From assembly GCA_910575795.1 (NCBI GenBank), contig CAJTGE010000014.1, forward strand, positions 92,067-156,066: DNA of 64,000 nucleotides, read 5' to 3'. Below, in pieces: positions 52,386 to 61,255 of this stretch (position 1 is its first letter; the number at the start of each line of letters is the position of its first letter). The stretch comes from Clostridiaceae bacterium. GTDB lineage: Bacteria > Bacillota > Clostridia > Lachnospirales > Lachnospiraceae. The notes under the pieces were generated by a model. The model searched no databases. It saw nothing but the letters and a program-made list of their open reading frames with translations, and was not told the origin of the DNA. A program made the translations under genes and the position numbers.

Positions 52386-53930
52386 CTATTTCGCATATTC
52401 CGTGACTCTTGACTCACGGATTACATTCACTTTTATCTGGCCCGGATACTGGAGCTCTTCCTGAACTCTTCTTGAAATCTCCCTGGCCATCAAAACCATA
52501 TCATCGTCGCTGACCTGTTCCGGTACAACCATAATGCGGACCTCTCGTCCGGCCTGAATAGCGTAGGACTTGTCCACTCCCTTGTAGGAATTGGTGATGT
52601 CCTCCAACTGCTTTAAGCGATTCGTATATGTCTCTAATGTCTCTCTTCTTGCGCCCGGCCTTGCGGCTGAAATCGTATCAGCAGCCTGCACCAGACATGC
52701 AATCAGGCTCTGCGGTTCCGCGTCCCCATGATGGGCTTCCACAGCGTTGATCACGGTTGCCGACTCTTTGTATTTTCTGCAGAGAGCCACGCCCAGCTCG
52801 ACATGTGTGCCCTCCTGCTCATGGTCGATCGCCTTTCCAATATCATGTAATAAACCGGCCCGTTTCGCTGTGCGGACGTCCACGCCCACCTCAGCAGCCA
52901 GAAGACCGGCCAACTGCGCTACCTCTATCGAATGCTTCAACGCATTCTGGCCATAGCTTGTCCTGAATTTCATCTTGCCAAGCAGCTTCACAAGCTCCGG
53001 ATGGATCCCATGAATGCCCACCTCCAGGAGAGCCGCCTCTCCTTCCTCGCGCATCATGCTTTCCACTTCTTTCTGTGACTTTTCCACCATCTCTTCGATA
53101 CGGGCCGGGTGAATCCGCCCGTCTACGATCAGGCGTTCCAGCGCAATTCTGGCCACCTCCCGGCGGATGGGGTCAAAACCGGACAGGACAACCGCCTCCG
53201 GCGTGTCGTCAATAATCAGCTCTACGCCCGTCAGAGTCTCAAGCGTACGGATATTGCGCCCTTCACGGCCGATAATCCGTCCTTTCATCTCATCATTCGG
53301 GAGCTGTACGACAGAAACCGTCGTCTCAGCCACATGATCCGCCGCACAGCGCTGAATCGCTGTGACCACGTAATCCCTGGCCTTCTTTTCCGCCTCTTCC
53401 TTTGCCCTTGCCTCCAGATCCTTGATCAGCTTTGCCGTGTCATGCTTCACATCTTCTTCAACGGATTTCAGCAGATATTCTCTTGCCTGCTCGGATGTGA
53501 GCCCGGATATCTTCTCCAGCTCCTCCATCCCCTTCTCATAAAGCGCCTCTGTCTCGGCCGTCTTCTTTTTCAGGGATTCCTCTCTGGCGTTTAAACCCGC
53601 CTCCCGCTTCTCCATTGCTTCTGATTTCTTGTCAAGATTTTCCTCTTTGCTCAATACACGTCTTTCATAGCGCTGAAGCTCCGCCCGTCTTTCCTTTGTC
53701 TCTTTCTCCAGCTCATTCTTCGTCTTTAAAGACTCTTCCTTTGCCTCCAGGAGAGCTTCTCGCTTCTTTGTCTCAGCTACCTTTAATGCTTCATCTATGA
53801 TTTCTCTTGATCGCTCTTCCGCGCTTCCAATTTTCGCCTCATATGTCTTCTGGCGGTACTGGATCGCAGCGAACCAAGTGACAGCAGCTACAATAATACC
53901 TGTAATGATCGGAATTATTACTTGTGACAC
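52386..53930 (-). CDS. rny: Ribonuclease Y
   Basis: The 514-residue protein has the typical order. An N-terminal membrane helix (~2-20) is followed by a long charged coiled coil (~25-190). The KH domain carries [49 protein letters not shown]. The HD domain with the metal-binding HD pair in [21 protein letters not shown] ends in [18 protein letters not shown] sequence. It is the membrane-bound endoribonuclease that starts mRNA decay in Firmicutes. The promoter is at 53980-54008 and GGAGG precedes the ATG. Confidence 0.98.
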   Translation of the reverse strand: MSQVIIPIITGIIVAAVTWFAAIQYRQKTYEAKIGSAEERSREIIDEALKVAETKKREALLEAKEESLKTKNELEKETKERRAELQRYERRVLSKEENLDKKSEAMEKREAGLNAREESLKKKTAETEALYEKGMEELEKISGLTSEQAREYLLKSVEEDVKHDTAKLIKDLEARAKEEAEKKARDYVVTAIQRCAADHVAETTVSVVQLPNDEMKGRIIGREGRNIRTLETLTGVELIIDDTPEAVVLSGFDPIRREVARIALERLIVDGRIHPARIEEMVEKSQKEVESMMREEGEAALLEVGIHGIHPELVKLLGKMKFRTSYGQNALKHSIEVAQLAGLLAAEVGVDVRTAKRAGLLHDIGKAIDHEQEGTHVELGVALCRKYKESATVINAVEAHHGDAEPQSLIACLVQAADTISAARPGARRETLETYTNRLKQLEDITNSYKGVDKSYAIQAGREVRIMVVPEQVSDDDMVLMAREISRRVQEELQYPGQIKVNVIRESRVTEYAK

Positions 53931-53979
53931 AGGAGCACCTCCTTATTTAGTTTTCATTGTACAAAAATACAATAAACTA

Positions 53980-54008
53980 ATTTTAAACGGTTTTGGGCAT
54001 AATGTCAA
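53980..54008 (-). promoter_or_regulatory. Promoter of rny
   Basis: TTGACA (54003-54008), 17 bases, TAAAAT (53980-53985) on the minus strand. Confidence 0.85.
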
Positions 54009-54030
54009 GCATATTCATCGCGACTCTCAA

Positions 54031-54189
54031 ACGCGTTGTTACAGTTCAGCCTTCCGTCTAAACTGCAACAAATGATGCACAGAACTTGTGCCTTCTGCAC
54101 AATTTCGCGCTTGTTGCCTTTGGGTTTTCTGTGACCTTCGTTCACAAAAAACACCTTGCAGAGTCGAAGGCTGAACTGTTACAACGCGC
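54031..54189. repeat. Palindromic repeat element B2 (159 bp)
   Basis: Outer arms CGCGTTGTTACAGTTCAG-CCTTC and GAAGG-CTGAACTGTTACAACGCG pair almost perfectly. The right half contains GGGTTTTCTGTGACCTTCGT and TCACAAAAAACACCTTGC, the core shared with B1 and B3. The second 75 bases are repeated directly behind it. Confidence 0.85.
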
Positions 54190-54255
54190 TGCCCTTGGGT
54201 TTCCTGTGACCTTCGCTCACAAAAAACACCTCGCAGAGTCGAAGGCTGAACTGTT
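54190..54255. repeat. Tandem partial copy of element B2, reaching into recX
   Basis: This is a second copy of bases 54115-54180 with five or six changes. It forms the 3' end of recX: the last twelve or so RecX residues (NSSAFDSARCFL) are encoded by it. Confidence 0.85.
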
Positions 54256-54840
54256 CAATGCGTTCCGGGCCTCCTCCCATGAGAATCCCCTGCGCATGAG
54301 GTAAGCCGCCAGCTTTCCCTTTTCCTCCCTTGACACTTCCTGACCGGCATACCCCTTTTTTCTGAGCAGTCTTTGGATCTGCTCAGCCGTATCCGGCCGG
54401 ATCTCCTCATACAGCTCCTCTGCCAGTGCGCGGTTAATCCCTTTTCTCCACAGGCTCTGCATGATCTGCGCACGGCTCTTCTTCCCTCCGTGGGCCTCCA
54501 CATAATTCCTGGCGTAAGCCGCATCGTCCACATAATGGTATTCTTTCAGAAACGCCAGCGCCTCCTCGATCGCGGGATCCGGATACCCGCTGCTTTTAAG
54601 CTTAGCGCGCAGCTCATGTTCAGTCCTGTCCATATCCCTCAGGAGATAAAGCGCCCTCTCCCTCGCCCGGCGGCAGACGGTCTCCCGCAGAATCTCTTCA
54701 TACAGCGGCTCCTCAATCTCACATCCCTCTTCAAGCCTGTAGCGACGTATCTCCCCGTTATATAAGGCAAAGGCAAACGCTCCGTCCAGGTAGACTCTGC
54801 TCCTTCGCTTGTCGAGGGGCTCTATCTTATCAATATACAT
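54217..54840 (-). CDS. recX: RecX regulatory protein, C-terminus rebuilt by a repeat
   Basis: The 207-residue protein shows the three-helix-bundle repeats of RecX: RARERALYLLRDMDRTEHELRAKLKSSGYPDPAIEEALAFLKEYHYVDDAAYARNYVE, then GKKSRAQIMQSLWRKGINRALAEELYEE and LAAYLMRRGFSWEEARNAL. RecX binds RecA filaments and tunes them. It follows recA after 62 bases on the same strand, so the two form one SOS-controlled unit. The final NSSAFDSARCFL is not family sequence but comes from repeat B2, which has run into the gene end and supplies the stop codon. Confidence 0.9.
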   Translation of the reverse strand: MYIDKIEPLDKRRSRVYLDGAFAFALYNGEIRRYRLEEGCEIEEPLYEEILRETVCRRARERALYLLRDMDRTEHELRAKLKSSGYPDPAIEEALAFLKEYHYVDDAAYARNYVEAHGGKKSRAQIMQSLWRKGINRALAEELYEEIRPDTAEQIQRLLRKKGYAGQEVSREEKGKLAAYLMRRGFSWEEARNALNSSAFDSARCFL

Positions 54841-54902
54841 AAGTCCTTCTTATACGGCGCCTTACTCCGCTTTTTTGCAACATCTCAGATACATCTAAAC
54901 CG

Positions 54903-56036
54903 TTACGCTTTTTCAGCCTCCTCTGCCTTATCGGCCCCGTCTCCGACCGGGGCTAAAACGGACGGCTTTCTGGCCGCGGCCGCTTCCCGGCCCGGCTTTT
55001 CCTTCGGGGGCTCTTCTTTTTCCGGGGCAGGCGCGCCGCCGTCGTTTAAGCCAAACTTTTCACGGACTTTCAGCTCAATCTCGCGGCATATCTCCGGGTT
55101 AGACGCCAGGTAATTCTTCGCGTTCTCGCGTCCCTGGCCGATCTTGTTGCCATTGTAGGCATACCAGGCGCCGCTCTTATCCACAATGTCTTCCCTGGCC
55201 GCCAGATCAAGGATATCTCCCTCTCTGGAAATCCCCTTGCCAAACATGATATCGAATTCCGCCTCGCGGAAGGGCGGGGCCACCTTATTCTTCACTACTT
55301 TGATACGGACGCGGTTTCCGATGATCTCGCCGGCCTGCTTTAACGTCTCGATCTTGCGGACATCGAGACGCACGGACGAATAGAATTTCAGCGCGCGGCC
55401 GCCTGTCGTCGTCTCCGGGTTGCCGAACATCACGCCCACCTTCTCGCGGAGCTGATTGATAAAAATCACGATACAGTTATACTTGCTGATGATACCCGTC
55501 AGCTTGCGCAGGGCCTGCGACATCAGCCTGGCCTGCAGGCCCACATGGGAATCGCCCATCTCGCCGTCAATCTCCGCTTTTGGCACAAGAGCCGCCACAG
55601 AGTCCACAATCACGATGTCAACCGCCCCGGAGCGAACCATGGTTTCCGTAATCTCCAGCGCCTGCTCCCCGTTGTCCGGCTGGGAAATGTAGAGATTGTC
55701 AATATCCACGCCGATATTCTTCGCATACACGGGATCCAGCGCGTGCTCCGCGTCGATAAAGCCGGCGATGCCTCCGCGCTTCTGCACCTCTGCAACCATG
55801 TGCAGCGCCACCGTCGTCTTACCGCTGGATTCCGGGCCGTACACCTCGACCACTCTCCCCTTCGGCACCCCGCCCAGCCCCAGCGCCAGATCAAGGCTCA
55901 GAGCGCCGGTGGGAATCGTCTCTATATTCAAATTGACCCGCGAATCGCCAAGCTTCATCACAGAGCCCTTTCCATACGCCTTCTCAATCTGTATCAGCGC
56001 AGCGTCCAATGCTTTCAGCTTTTCATCCTTATTCAT
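54903..56036 (-). CDS. recA: Recombinase RecA
   Basis: The 377-residue protein is complete: the Walker A sequence [13 protein letters not shown] (~66-78), [38 protein letters not shown], the L2 loop with [20 protein letters not shown], and a lysine/alanine/proline-rich acidic tail. It forms filaments on single-stranded DNA for repair and triggers LexA cleavage. GGAGG five bases before the ATG at 56034-56036 decides the start over one four codons earlier. A LexA box lies downstream of the -10 box. Confidence 0.99.
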   Translation of the reverse strand: MNKDEKLKALDAALIQIEKAYGKGSVMKLGDSRVNLNIETIPTGALSLDLALGLGGVPKGRVVEVYGPESSGKTTVALHMVAEVQKRGGIAGFIDAEHALDPVYAKNIGVDIDNLYISQPDNGEQALEITETMVRSGAVDIVIVDSVAALVPKAEIDGEMGDSHVGLQARLMSQALRKLTGIISKYNCIVIFINQLREKVGVMFGNPETTTGGRALKFYSSVRLDVRKIETLKQAGEIIGNRVRIKVVKNKVAPPFREAEFDIMFGKGISREGDILDLAAREDIVDKSGAWYAYNGNKIGQGRENAKNYLASNPEICREIELKVREKFGLNDGGAPAPEKEEPPKEKPGREAAAARKPSVLAPVGDGADKAEEAEKA

Positions 56037-56067
56037 CTTATCCTCCAAATCGCTTTACGTTGCAAAC

Positions 56068-56079
56068 GAACAAATGTTC
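56068..56079. promoter_or_regulatory. LexA (SOS) box of recA
   Basis: GAACAAATGTTC fits the Gram-positive LexA consensus GAAC-N4-GTTC; with its flank it reads CGAACAAATGTTCT. It lies just downstream of the recA -10 box, where repressor would block transcription. Confidence 0.9.
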
Positions 56080-56087
56080 TTTCCTAA

Positions 56088-56116
56088 ATAATAGTATATC
56101 CTGACGGGAATGTCAA
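56088..56116 (-). promoter_or_regulatory. Promoter of recA-recX
   Basis: TTGACA (56111-56116), 17 bases, TATTAT (56088-56093) on the minus strand. Confidence 0.88.
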
Positions 56117-56276
56117 GCTTTATTTCCTGAATTTTCATGCTGGGATCTTATCGAAACGATACGTCATATAACGAAATGTTAATTTCAGAAGCAATGTCAT
56201 TATACCATCAATCCTGTGAAATGTCTACTGCACAAATTTTTTTCTTTTTACCCTCTTTTTTTGGCACTATTCCTGA

Positions 56277-56305
56277 TTGTCAATCAAACGGCTATCGAAT
56301 AAAAT
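56277..56305 (+). promoter_or_regulatory. Promoter of the second MATE gene
   Basis: TTGTCA (56277-56282), 17 bases, TAAAAT (56300-56305). A perfect seven-base hairpin GCAGTTT/AAACTGC (56311-56332) follows in the leader, close to the GGAGGA ribosome binding site. Confidence 0.75.
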
Positions 56306-56355
56306 TTGTAGCAGTTTAATTTTAGAAACTGCCAACAAACGAGGAGGATCAAATC

Positions 56356-57726
56356 ATGACTCAGGAAGCTTCCAAAACACTGGTTAAGGATATGACGGAC
56401 GGAATCCCGGCCCGGCTTATTCTCGGCTTTGCCGTTCCCATGCTGTTCGGCTTTTTATTCCAGCAGTTTTACAGCATGGTGGATACGGTCATTGTCGGAA
56501 AATTTCTGGGCGTCGATGCCCTAGCTTCCGTAGGCTCTACGTCTGCCGTCAACTTTATGATCAATGGCTTTGTCATCGGCATCTGCTCCGGTTTCGCCAT
56601 TCCGGTTGCCCAGCGCTTTGGGGCGCGCGACTATAAGGATATGCGCCGTTTTGTGGCCAACGCAGTCTGGCTCTCCTTTCTGTTCGCCTCTGTCATGACC
56701 GTGTCCGTAAGCCTCCTGGCCCGTCAGATTCTGATTCTGATGCAGACGCCGGAAAATATCATAGACGAGGCCTATGATTATATCCTCTTTATTTTTATCG
56801 GCATCCCGGCCACATACCTGTACAATATGCTGGCCGGGATCATCCGCTCCCTGGGAGACTCAAAAACGCCCGTGTATTTTCTCGTCTTTTCCAGCTTTTT
56901 AAACATCCTTCTGGATCTGCTCTTTATCGTATGGCTGCAGACCGGAGTGGCTGGAGCGGCTTATGCCACCGTCATTTCCCAGGCGGTTTCCGGGTTCCTC
57001 TGTTTCATGTACATGAAAAAGCATTACCCGGTTCTGAAAATGGAACGCTCCGAACTGGAATGGAGCCTCCGGCACGCGGGCATACTGTGTAAAATGGGCG
57101 TTCCCATGGGGCTTCAGTATTCCATAACCGCCATTGGTTCCGTTGTCATCCAGACCGCCATCAACTCCCTTGGTTCCGCCGCCGTCGCCTCTGTGACAGC
57201 CGGACAAAAAGTCAGCCTGTTCTTTTGCTGCCCCTTTGAAGCCCTGGGAGGAACCATGGCGACCTATGCAGGCCAAAATGCGGGCGCCGGGAAAATAAAC
57301 CGCATCTGGCAGGGCGTCCGTTCCGCCACCGCCCTGGGCGCCGCCTACGCCGTGATCGCATGCGCCGTCCTCTATTTCTTCGGCGACCGGATCCCTCTGC
57401 TTTTTGTCGATGCAGGCGAAACCGAGGTGATCCGCCAGGCGCACCAATTGCTGATTTATAACTCTCTGTTTTACATCCCGCTTACGATCGTAAACGTATG
57501 GCGCTTTACCATCCAGGGCATGGGCTTCAGCCTCTTAGCCGTAGCGGCCGGCGTCTGCGAGATGATCGGCAGGGCCTTTGTCGGTTTCTGCCTGGTTCCT
57601 CTGACAGGCTATATCGCCATCTGCTTTGCCTCTCCCCTTGCCTGGATCATCGCGGACGCCTTTCTCATACCGGCCTTCTTTCACTGCATGCGCGCTCTGA
57701 GGAAGATGATCCCGGATGCCTCATGA
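56356..57726 (+). CDS. MATE-family multidrug/sodium antiporter
   Basis: The 456-residue protein has twelve membrane segments and the same family signature as the protein at 34353-35687. The N-terminal half contains FGFLFQQFYSMVDTVIVGKFLGVDALASVGST; the second half contains TAINSLGSAAVASVTAGQKVSLFFCCPFEALGGTMATYAGQNAGAGKINRIWQG. It exports drugs or metabolites with Na+ or H+. GAGGAGG precedes the ATG. It is a single-gene unit with its own promoter, followed by repeat B3. Confidence 0.93.
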   Translation: MTQEASKTLVKDMTDGIPARLILGFAVPMLFGFLFQQFYSMVDTVIVGKFLGVDALASVGSTSAVNFMINGFVIGICSGFAIPVAQRFGARDYKDMRRFVANAVWLSFLFASVMTVSVSLLARQILILMQTPENIIDEAYDYILFIFIGIPATYLYNMLAGIIRSLGDSKTPVYFLVFSSFLNILLDLLFIVWLQTGVAGAAYATVISQAVSGFLCFMYMKKHYPVLKMERSELEWSLRHAGILCKMGVPMGLQYSITAIGSVVIQTAINSLGSAAVASVTAGQKVSLFFCCPFEALGGTMATYAGQNAGAGKINRIWQGVRSATALGAAYAVIACAVLYFFGDRIPLLFVDAGETEVIRQAHQLLIYNSLFYIPLTIVNVWRFTIQGMGFSLLAVAAGVCEMIGRAFVGFCLVPLTGYIAICFASPLAWIIADAFLIPAFFHCMRALRKMIPDAS

Positions 57727-57827
57727 ACGACATGAACGATGGACTGTTCATGGGCAGACGCCCGCCGGCGCCATGTTTTCGTACGGCCAGCGCAGCAGAT
57801 GCGCCAGCCTGCATTGTAGCATGTAAT

Positions 57828-57959
57828 GTTACTACGGTTCGTAATGCACACAAACCGCAAAAAACGCGGCTTGGCGCTGCTGTCCCCGGGTTTTCTGTGA
57901 CTTCCGCTGCGCTGCACTCACAAAAAACACCTCGCGGAATACTGCCCGTGCACAGTAAC
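57828..57959. repeat. Repeat element B3 (132 bp)
   Basis: Short arms GTTACT and AGTAAC flank it. The centre, GCAAAAAACGCGGCTTGGC, CCCCGGGTTTTCTGTGACTT, CCGCTGCGCTGCACTCAC and AAAAAACACCTCGCGG, matches B1 closely and shares its core with B2. It fills most of the space between the MATE gene and the ktrBA promoter. Confidence 0.75.
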
Positions 57960-57998
57960 CATGTAACCGATATATCCCACTTTTTTCCTCTCCCCGCA

Positions 57999-58027
57999 TT
58001 GACATAAAGCCCGCCGCTCTTTATAAT
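57999..58027 (+). promoter_or_regulatory. Consensus promoter of ktrB-ktrA
   Basis: TTGACA (57999-58004), 17 bases, TATAAT (58022-58027): both boxes perfect. The leader is about 80 bases. Confidence 0.9.
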
Positions 58028-58115
58028 CAAACCAGAAGCCACTGTATACATTCCTGCCATCCTGTACACAGTAACTGGCAGAACACTGATCTTTAATTGG
58101 GGAGCTTATTTCGTT

Positions 58116-59462
58116 ATGATTGGAAAACATGTATGGTCACTCACTCCCGCCAAGATTATTTTAGGCGGGTTTCTTCTTATCATTTTAGCAGGCGCTCTGC
58201 TTCTTTCCCTTCCTGTCTCGTCAAAAAGCGGGACGGCTACGCCGTTTTTGGATGCGCTCTTTACCGCAACCTCCGCTACCTGCGTGACCGGGCTGATTGT
58301 GCATGATACGTTTACCTGGTGGTCCGGCTTCGGGCAGGCTGTGATTCTGATCCTGATTCAGATCGGCGGCATGGGGGTGGTGACGCTGGCGGTTGTTATC
58401 ACCATTCTCTCCGGGCGCAAGATCGGTTTAAAGCAGCGCTATGTCATGCAGGAATCCATTTCTGCGCCGCAGGTGGGCGGCATTGTCCGCATGACGCGTT
58501 TTATTGTGATCGGGACGATCCTGTTTGAGGCGGCGGGCGCTGTTATCATGGCCTTTCAGTTCTTACCCCAGATGGGCGTAGGAAAAGGCGTCTGGTTTTC
58601 CGTGTTCCATTCGGTTTCCGCCTTCTGCAACGCAGGCTTTGATCTCATGGGGGAGGTAAGCGGCCCCTGCTCGTCGGTTACGTCCTATACGGGAAACGCG
58701 CTGATCAATGTGCCGCTCATGTTTCTCATCGTTGTGGGCGGAATCGGATTTTTTGTCTGGGATGATATAAAGGCGCACAGGCTGCATGTGAGGCATTACC
58801 ATTTACAGTCCAAAATCGTTTTGTGTACCTCCCTGATCCTCATTCTTCTGCCCGCCCTGTTTTTATATGTTTTTGAATTTTCCAGGGACTGCTGGAGCGG
58901 GCTTTCGGCCGGCGAGCGCATCCTTGCCTCCCTGTTTCAGGCCATATCGCCCCGGACGGCGGGATTTAACAGCGTTGATCTGAACATGCTGTCCGAGTCC
59001 TCCCAGTTGATGACGATTCTCCTCATGATCGTCGGCGGATCCCCCGGATCCACGGCGGGAGGCATTAAGACCACCACGCTGGCGCTGGCGCTTCTGTGCG
59101 TGCGCTCTGTATTTCAGAACCAGGAAACCATCCAGTGCTTTAACCGCCGGATTCCCTATGACATTCTGCGCAATGCCATCGCCATCCTGGCCATGTACTT
59201 AGGGCTCATGTTTTCAGCATCCTTTCTGATCGTCTGGCTTGAGCATGCCACCCTGATGGAAGCTGCCTTTGAAGCCGCGTCCGCGGTCGCTACCGTCGGC
59301 CTGACGCTGGGCATCACAGGCGATCTCACGGCAGCCTCGCGGATCATCCTGATCCTTTTGATGTATTTCGGACGCGTAGGCGGTCTGACCATGCTGTACG
59401 CCCTGACAAACCGCAAAAAGCTCCCTGTCCTTCTTCCGCAGGAACGGATTAACGTCGGCTAG
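58116..59462 (+). CDS. ktrB: K+ uptake channel subunit KtrB (TrkH/Ktr family)
   Basis: The 448-residue membrane protein has four pore repeats. Their filters can be seen in TSATCVTGLIV, SVSAFCNAGFDLMG, SPRTAGFNSVDLN and ASAVATVGLTLGIT. Each has the conserved glycine. It takes up K+ with Na+ when its cytosolic ring subunit KtrA binds ATP. The ktrA gene follows 58 bases downstream. GGGGAG lies eleven bases before the ATG. The length and filter set fit KtrB better than the longer TrkH of proteobacteria. Confidence 0.93.
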   Translation: MIGKHVWSLTPAKIILGGFLLIILAGALLLSLPVSSKSGTATPFLDALFTATSATCVTGLIVHDTFTWWSGFGQAVILILIQIGGMGVVTLAVVITILSGRKIGLKQRYVMQESISAPQVGGIVRMTRFIVIGTILFEAAGAVIMAFQFLPQMGVGKGVWFSVFHSVSAFCNAGFDLMGEVSGPCSSVTSYTGNALINVPLMFLIVVGGIGFFVWDDIKAHRLHVRHYHLQSKIVLCTSLILILLPALFLYVFEFSRDCWSGLSAGERILASLFQAISPRTAGFNSVDLNMLSESSQLMTILLMIVGGSPGSTAGGIKTTTLALALLCVRSVFQNQETIQCFNRRIPYDILRNAIAILAMYLGLMFSASFLIVWLEHATLMEAAFEAASAVATVGLTLGITGDLTAASRIILILLMYFGRVGGLTMLYALTNRKKLPVLLPQERINVG

Positions 59463-59520
59463 AAACGGTACCGTATACTAATACATCTTTTATATAACAC
59501 TGATAGATTGGAGAAACAGA

Positions 59521-60165
59521 ATGAAAACAATTTTACTGATTGGACTGGGCCGCTTCGGCTCAACGATTGCCATGAAGCTGCACGAAATGGGACATGAGGT
59601 CATGGCCATTGACACCTCGGAGGAGCGGATCAATGCCGCTCTCCCCTATGTGACCAACGCCCAGATCGGGGACTGCACCAATGAGCAGTACATGAGCTCT
59701 CTCGGAATCCGCAATTTTGACGTGTGCATGGTCGCCATCGGCGACAATTTCCAGAGCTCCCTGGAGGTCACCTCTCTCTTAAAGGATCTGGGCGCCCGAT
59801 TTGTGGTGTCCAGGGCCAGCCGCGATATACACGCCAAATTCCTGCTGCGCAACGGGGCTGACCAGGTCGTGTATCCGGAAAAGGAGACCGCCATCCGGGC
59901 CGCGGTCCGCTACAGCTCGGACAATATCTTTGACTTTATTGAACTGACGCAGGAGCACTCCATCTATGAAATCCCGGTCCCGGAGAACTGGATCGGAAAG
60001 ACGATTATAGATGTGAATGTGCGGAAAAAATACCGGTTCTCGATTCTTGCCGTCAAATACAATGAAAAGCTCCATCCCCTTCCCGAACCGGACTATGTGT
60101 TCAAGGAAGGGGACGCGATGGTGATTCTCGGAGAAAACCGCGATATCCTCCGGTTTGTCCGCTGA
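59521..60165 (+). CDS. ktrA: K+ uptake regulatory subunit KtrA (RCK domains)
   Basis: The 214-residue protein begins with the Rossmann RCK-N motif LIGLGRFGSTIAMKLHEMGHEVMAIDTSEERI. It goes on with DCTNEQYMSSLGIRNFDVCMVAIGDNFQSSLEVTSLLKDLGA and the RCK-C part (VPENWIGKTIIDVNVRKKYRFSILAV...YVFKEGDAMVILGENRDILRF). It forms an octameric ring on KtrB and gates it with ATP/ADP; c-di-AMP binding to RCK-C is known in the family. TTGGAG precedes the ATG. It ends 26 bases from the convergent subtilase gene. Confidence 0.95.
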   Translation: MKTILLIGLGRFGSTIAMKLHEMGHEVMAIDTSEERINAALPYVTNAQIGDCTNEQYMSSLGIRNFDVCMVAIGDNFQSSLEVTSLLKDLGARFVVSRASRDIHAKFLLRNGADQVVYPEKETAIRAAVRYSSDNIFDFIELTQEHSIYEIPVPENWIGKTIIDVNVRKKYRFSILAVKYNEKLHPLPEPDYVFKEGDAMVILGENRDILRFVR

Positions 60166-60191
60166 CCTGCCTTCCGGATGCCGCCGGCCGT

Positions 60192-61082
60192 TTACTCGAT
60201 CAGCCGCCCGACATCCAGAAGGCCCCATCCCTGCTGATTTCTGGGAAGGCCCAGATCCACGGCCCGTTCCCGGATCCGAAGTTTAACGTCCACATTGGTC
60301 ATCTCCGGATAGCGTTCCAGAAGCAGGGCCAGCGCCCCGGATACGACAGGCGTTGACATGGATGTGCCGCTTTTTACCATGTATCCCCCCGGCCTCGGCG
60401 CACAGCTCACAATACCCGAGCCGGGGGCTACGATATCAGGCTTTAAGATACATGCGCTGGTCGGCCCCCGGCCCGAATAATCGATCATGCGGCTTCCCGC
60501 CACATCGACCTCTTTGTAATCGTCGGAGCACCCCACGGTGATGACCTTGCGGCTGATCCCGGGCGTGGTGATTGTGCGGCTTCCCGGACCGTTATTTCCT
60601 GCCGCCACCACCACCACAAAGCCCGCATCCCAGGCGGCGTCCACGCCGCGCACCAGCGCCGAATCCTCGCTCATCCCTTTTTTCGCAAAAGAACCGACGG
60701 AAATATTGATAATCCGGATCCCGTACTTCTCCTTATGGCGTTCCACCCACTTAAGCCCCGCCAGGACATCGGCGGCCGACCCGTTTCCCTTATGATCCAG
60801 CACCTTTAAGCAGATTAAATTACAACGCGGGGCCACACCCTGATACCGTTTATCCGATGAAGCCCCGTTTCCTCCGATGATCCCGGCGATGTGCGTCCCA
60901 TGTCCATTATCGTCATAGGGAAATGAACGTTTTTTTACCACATCCCGGAATACGGTTATTCTATTGTCAAAATCGCGGTGCGGATAAATCCCCGTATCCA
61001 GAACCGCGACCCCAATGCCTTTTCCTGTCAGGCCCAGACGGTATGCGCCGTCGCAATGAATCCATGCTTTTGCCTGATCCAC
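60192..61082 (-). CDS. Subtilisin-like serine protease without signal peptide
   Basis: The 296-residue S8 protease has the complete triad: D29 in AVLDTGIYPH, H61 in DNGHGTHIAGII and S241 in SGTSMSTPVVSGA, with the oxyanion asparagine in AAGNNG near 163. It starts directly with the catalytic domain and has no recognisable export signal or propeptide, like intracellular subtilisins. The likely start is GTG at 61080-61082 with GGAGAGAAGG about 14 bases upstream. The frame is open for roughly 60 codons further back without an ATG, so a longer product from a rare start is possible. Confidence 0.9.
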   Translation of the reverse strand: MDQAKAWIHCDGAYRLGLTGKGIGVAVLDTGIYPHRDFDNRITVFRDVVKKRSFPYDDNGHGTHIAGIIGGNGASSDKRYQGVAPRCNLICLKVLDHKGNGSAADVLAGLKWVERHKEKYGIRIINISVGSFAKKGMSEDSALVRGVDAAWDAGFVVVVAAGNNGPGSRTITTPGISRKVITVGCSDDYKEVDVAGSRMIDYSGRGPTSACILKPDIVAPGSGIVSCAPRPGGYMVKSGTSMSTPVVSGALALLLERYPEMTNVDVKLRIRERAVDLGLPRNQQGWGLLDVGRLIE

Positions 61083-61255
61083 GAATCCGTGACCTGCCTT
61101 CTCTCCACTCTTATTAATAGGATATTCACAAAGGCCGGTCCGGGGTTCCTGCGCGCTGCATCCGCCGCGCAGGCATCCAAAATGATCCGGACGGTTATGC
61201 CGCAGAAGCGGCCAGGCGCTGCCACAACTTTAGAAACCCCTCCGGATTTTATGTA

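Noticed and set aside
54115..54255. CRISPR or IS end from the 75-base direct repeat
   Set aside because: Only two units, adjacent without spacers, and no cas or transposase gene in the window.
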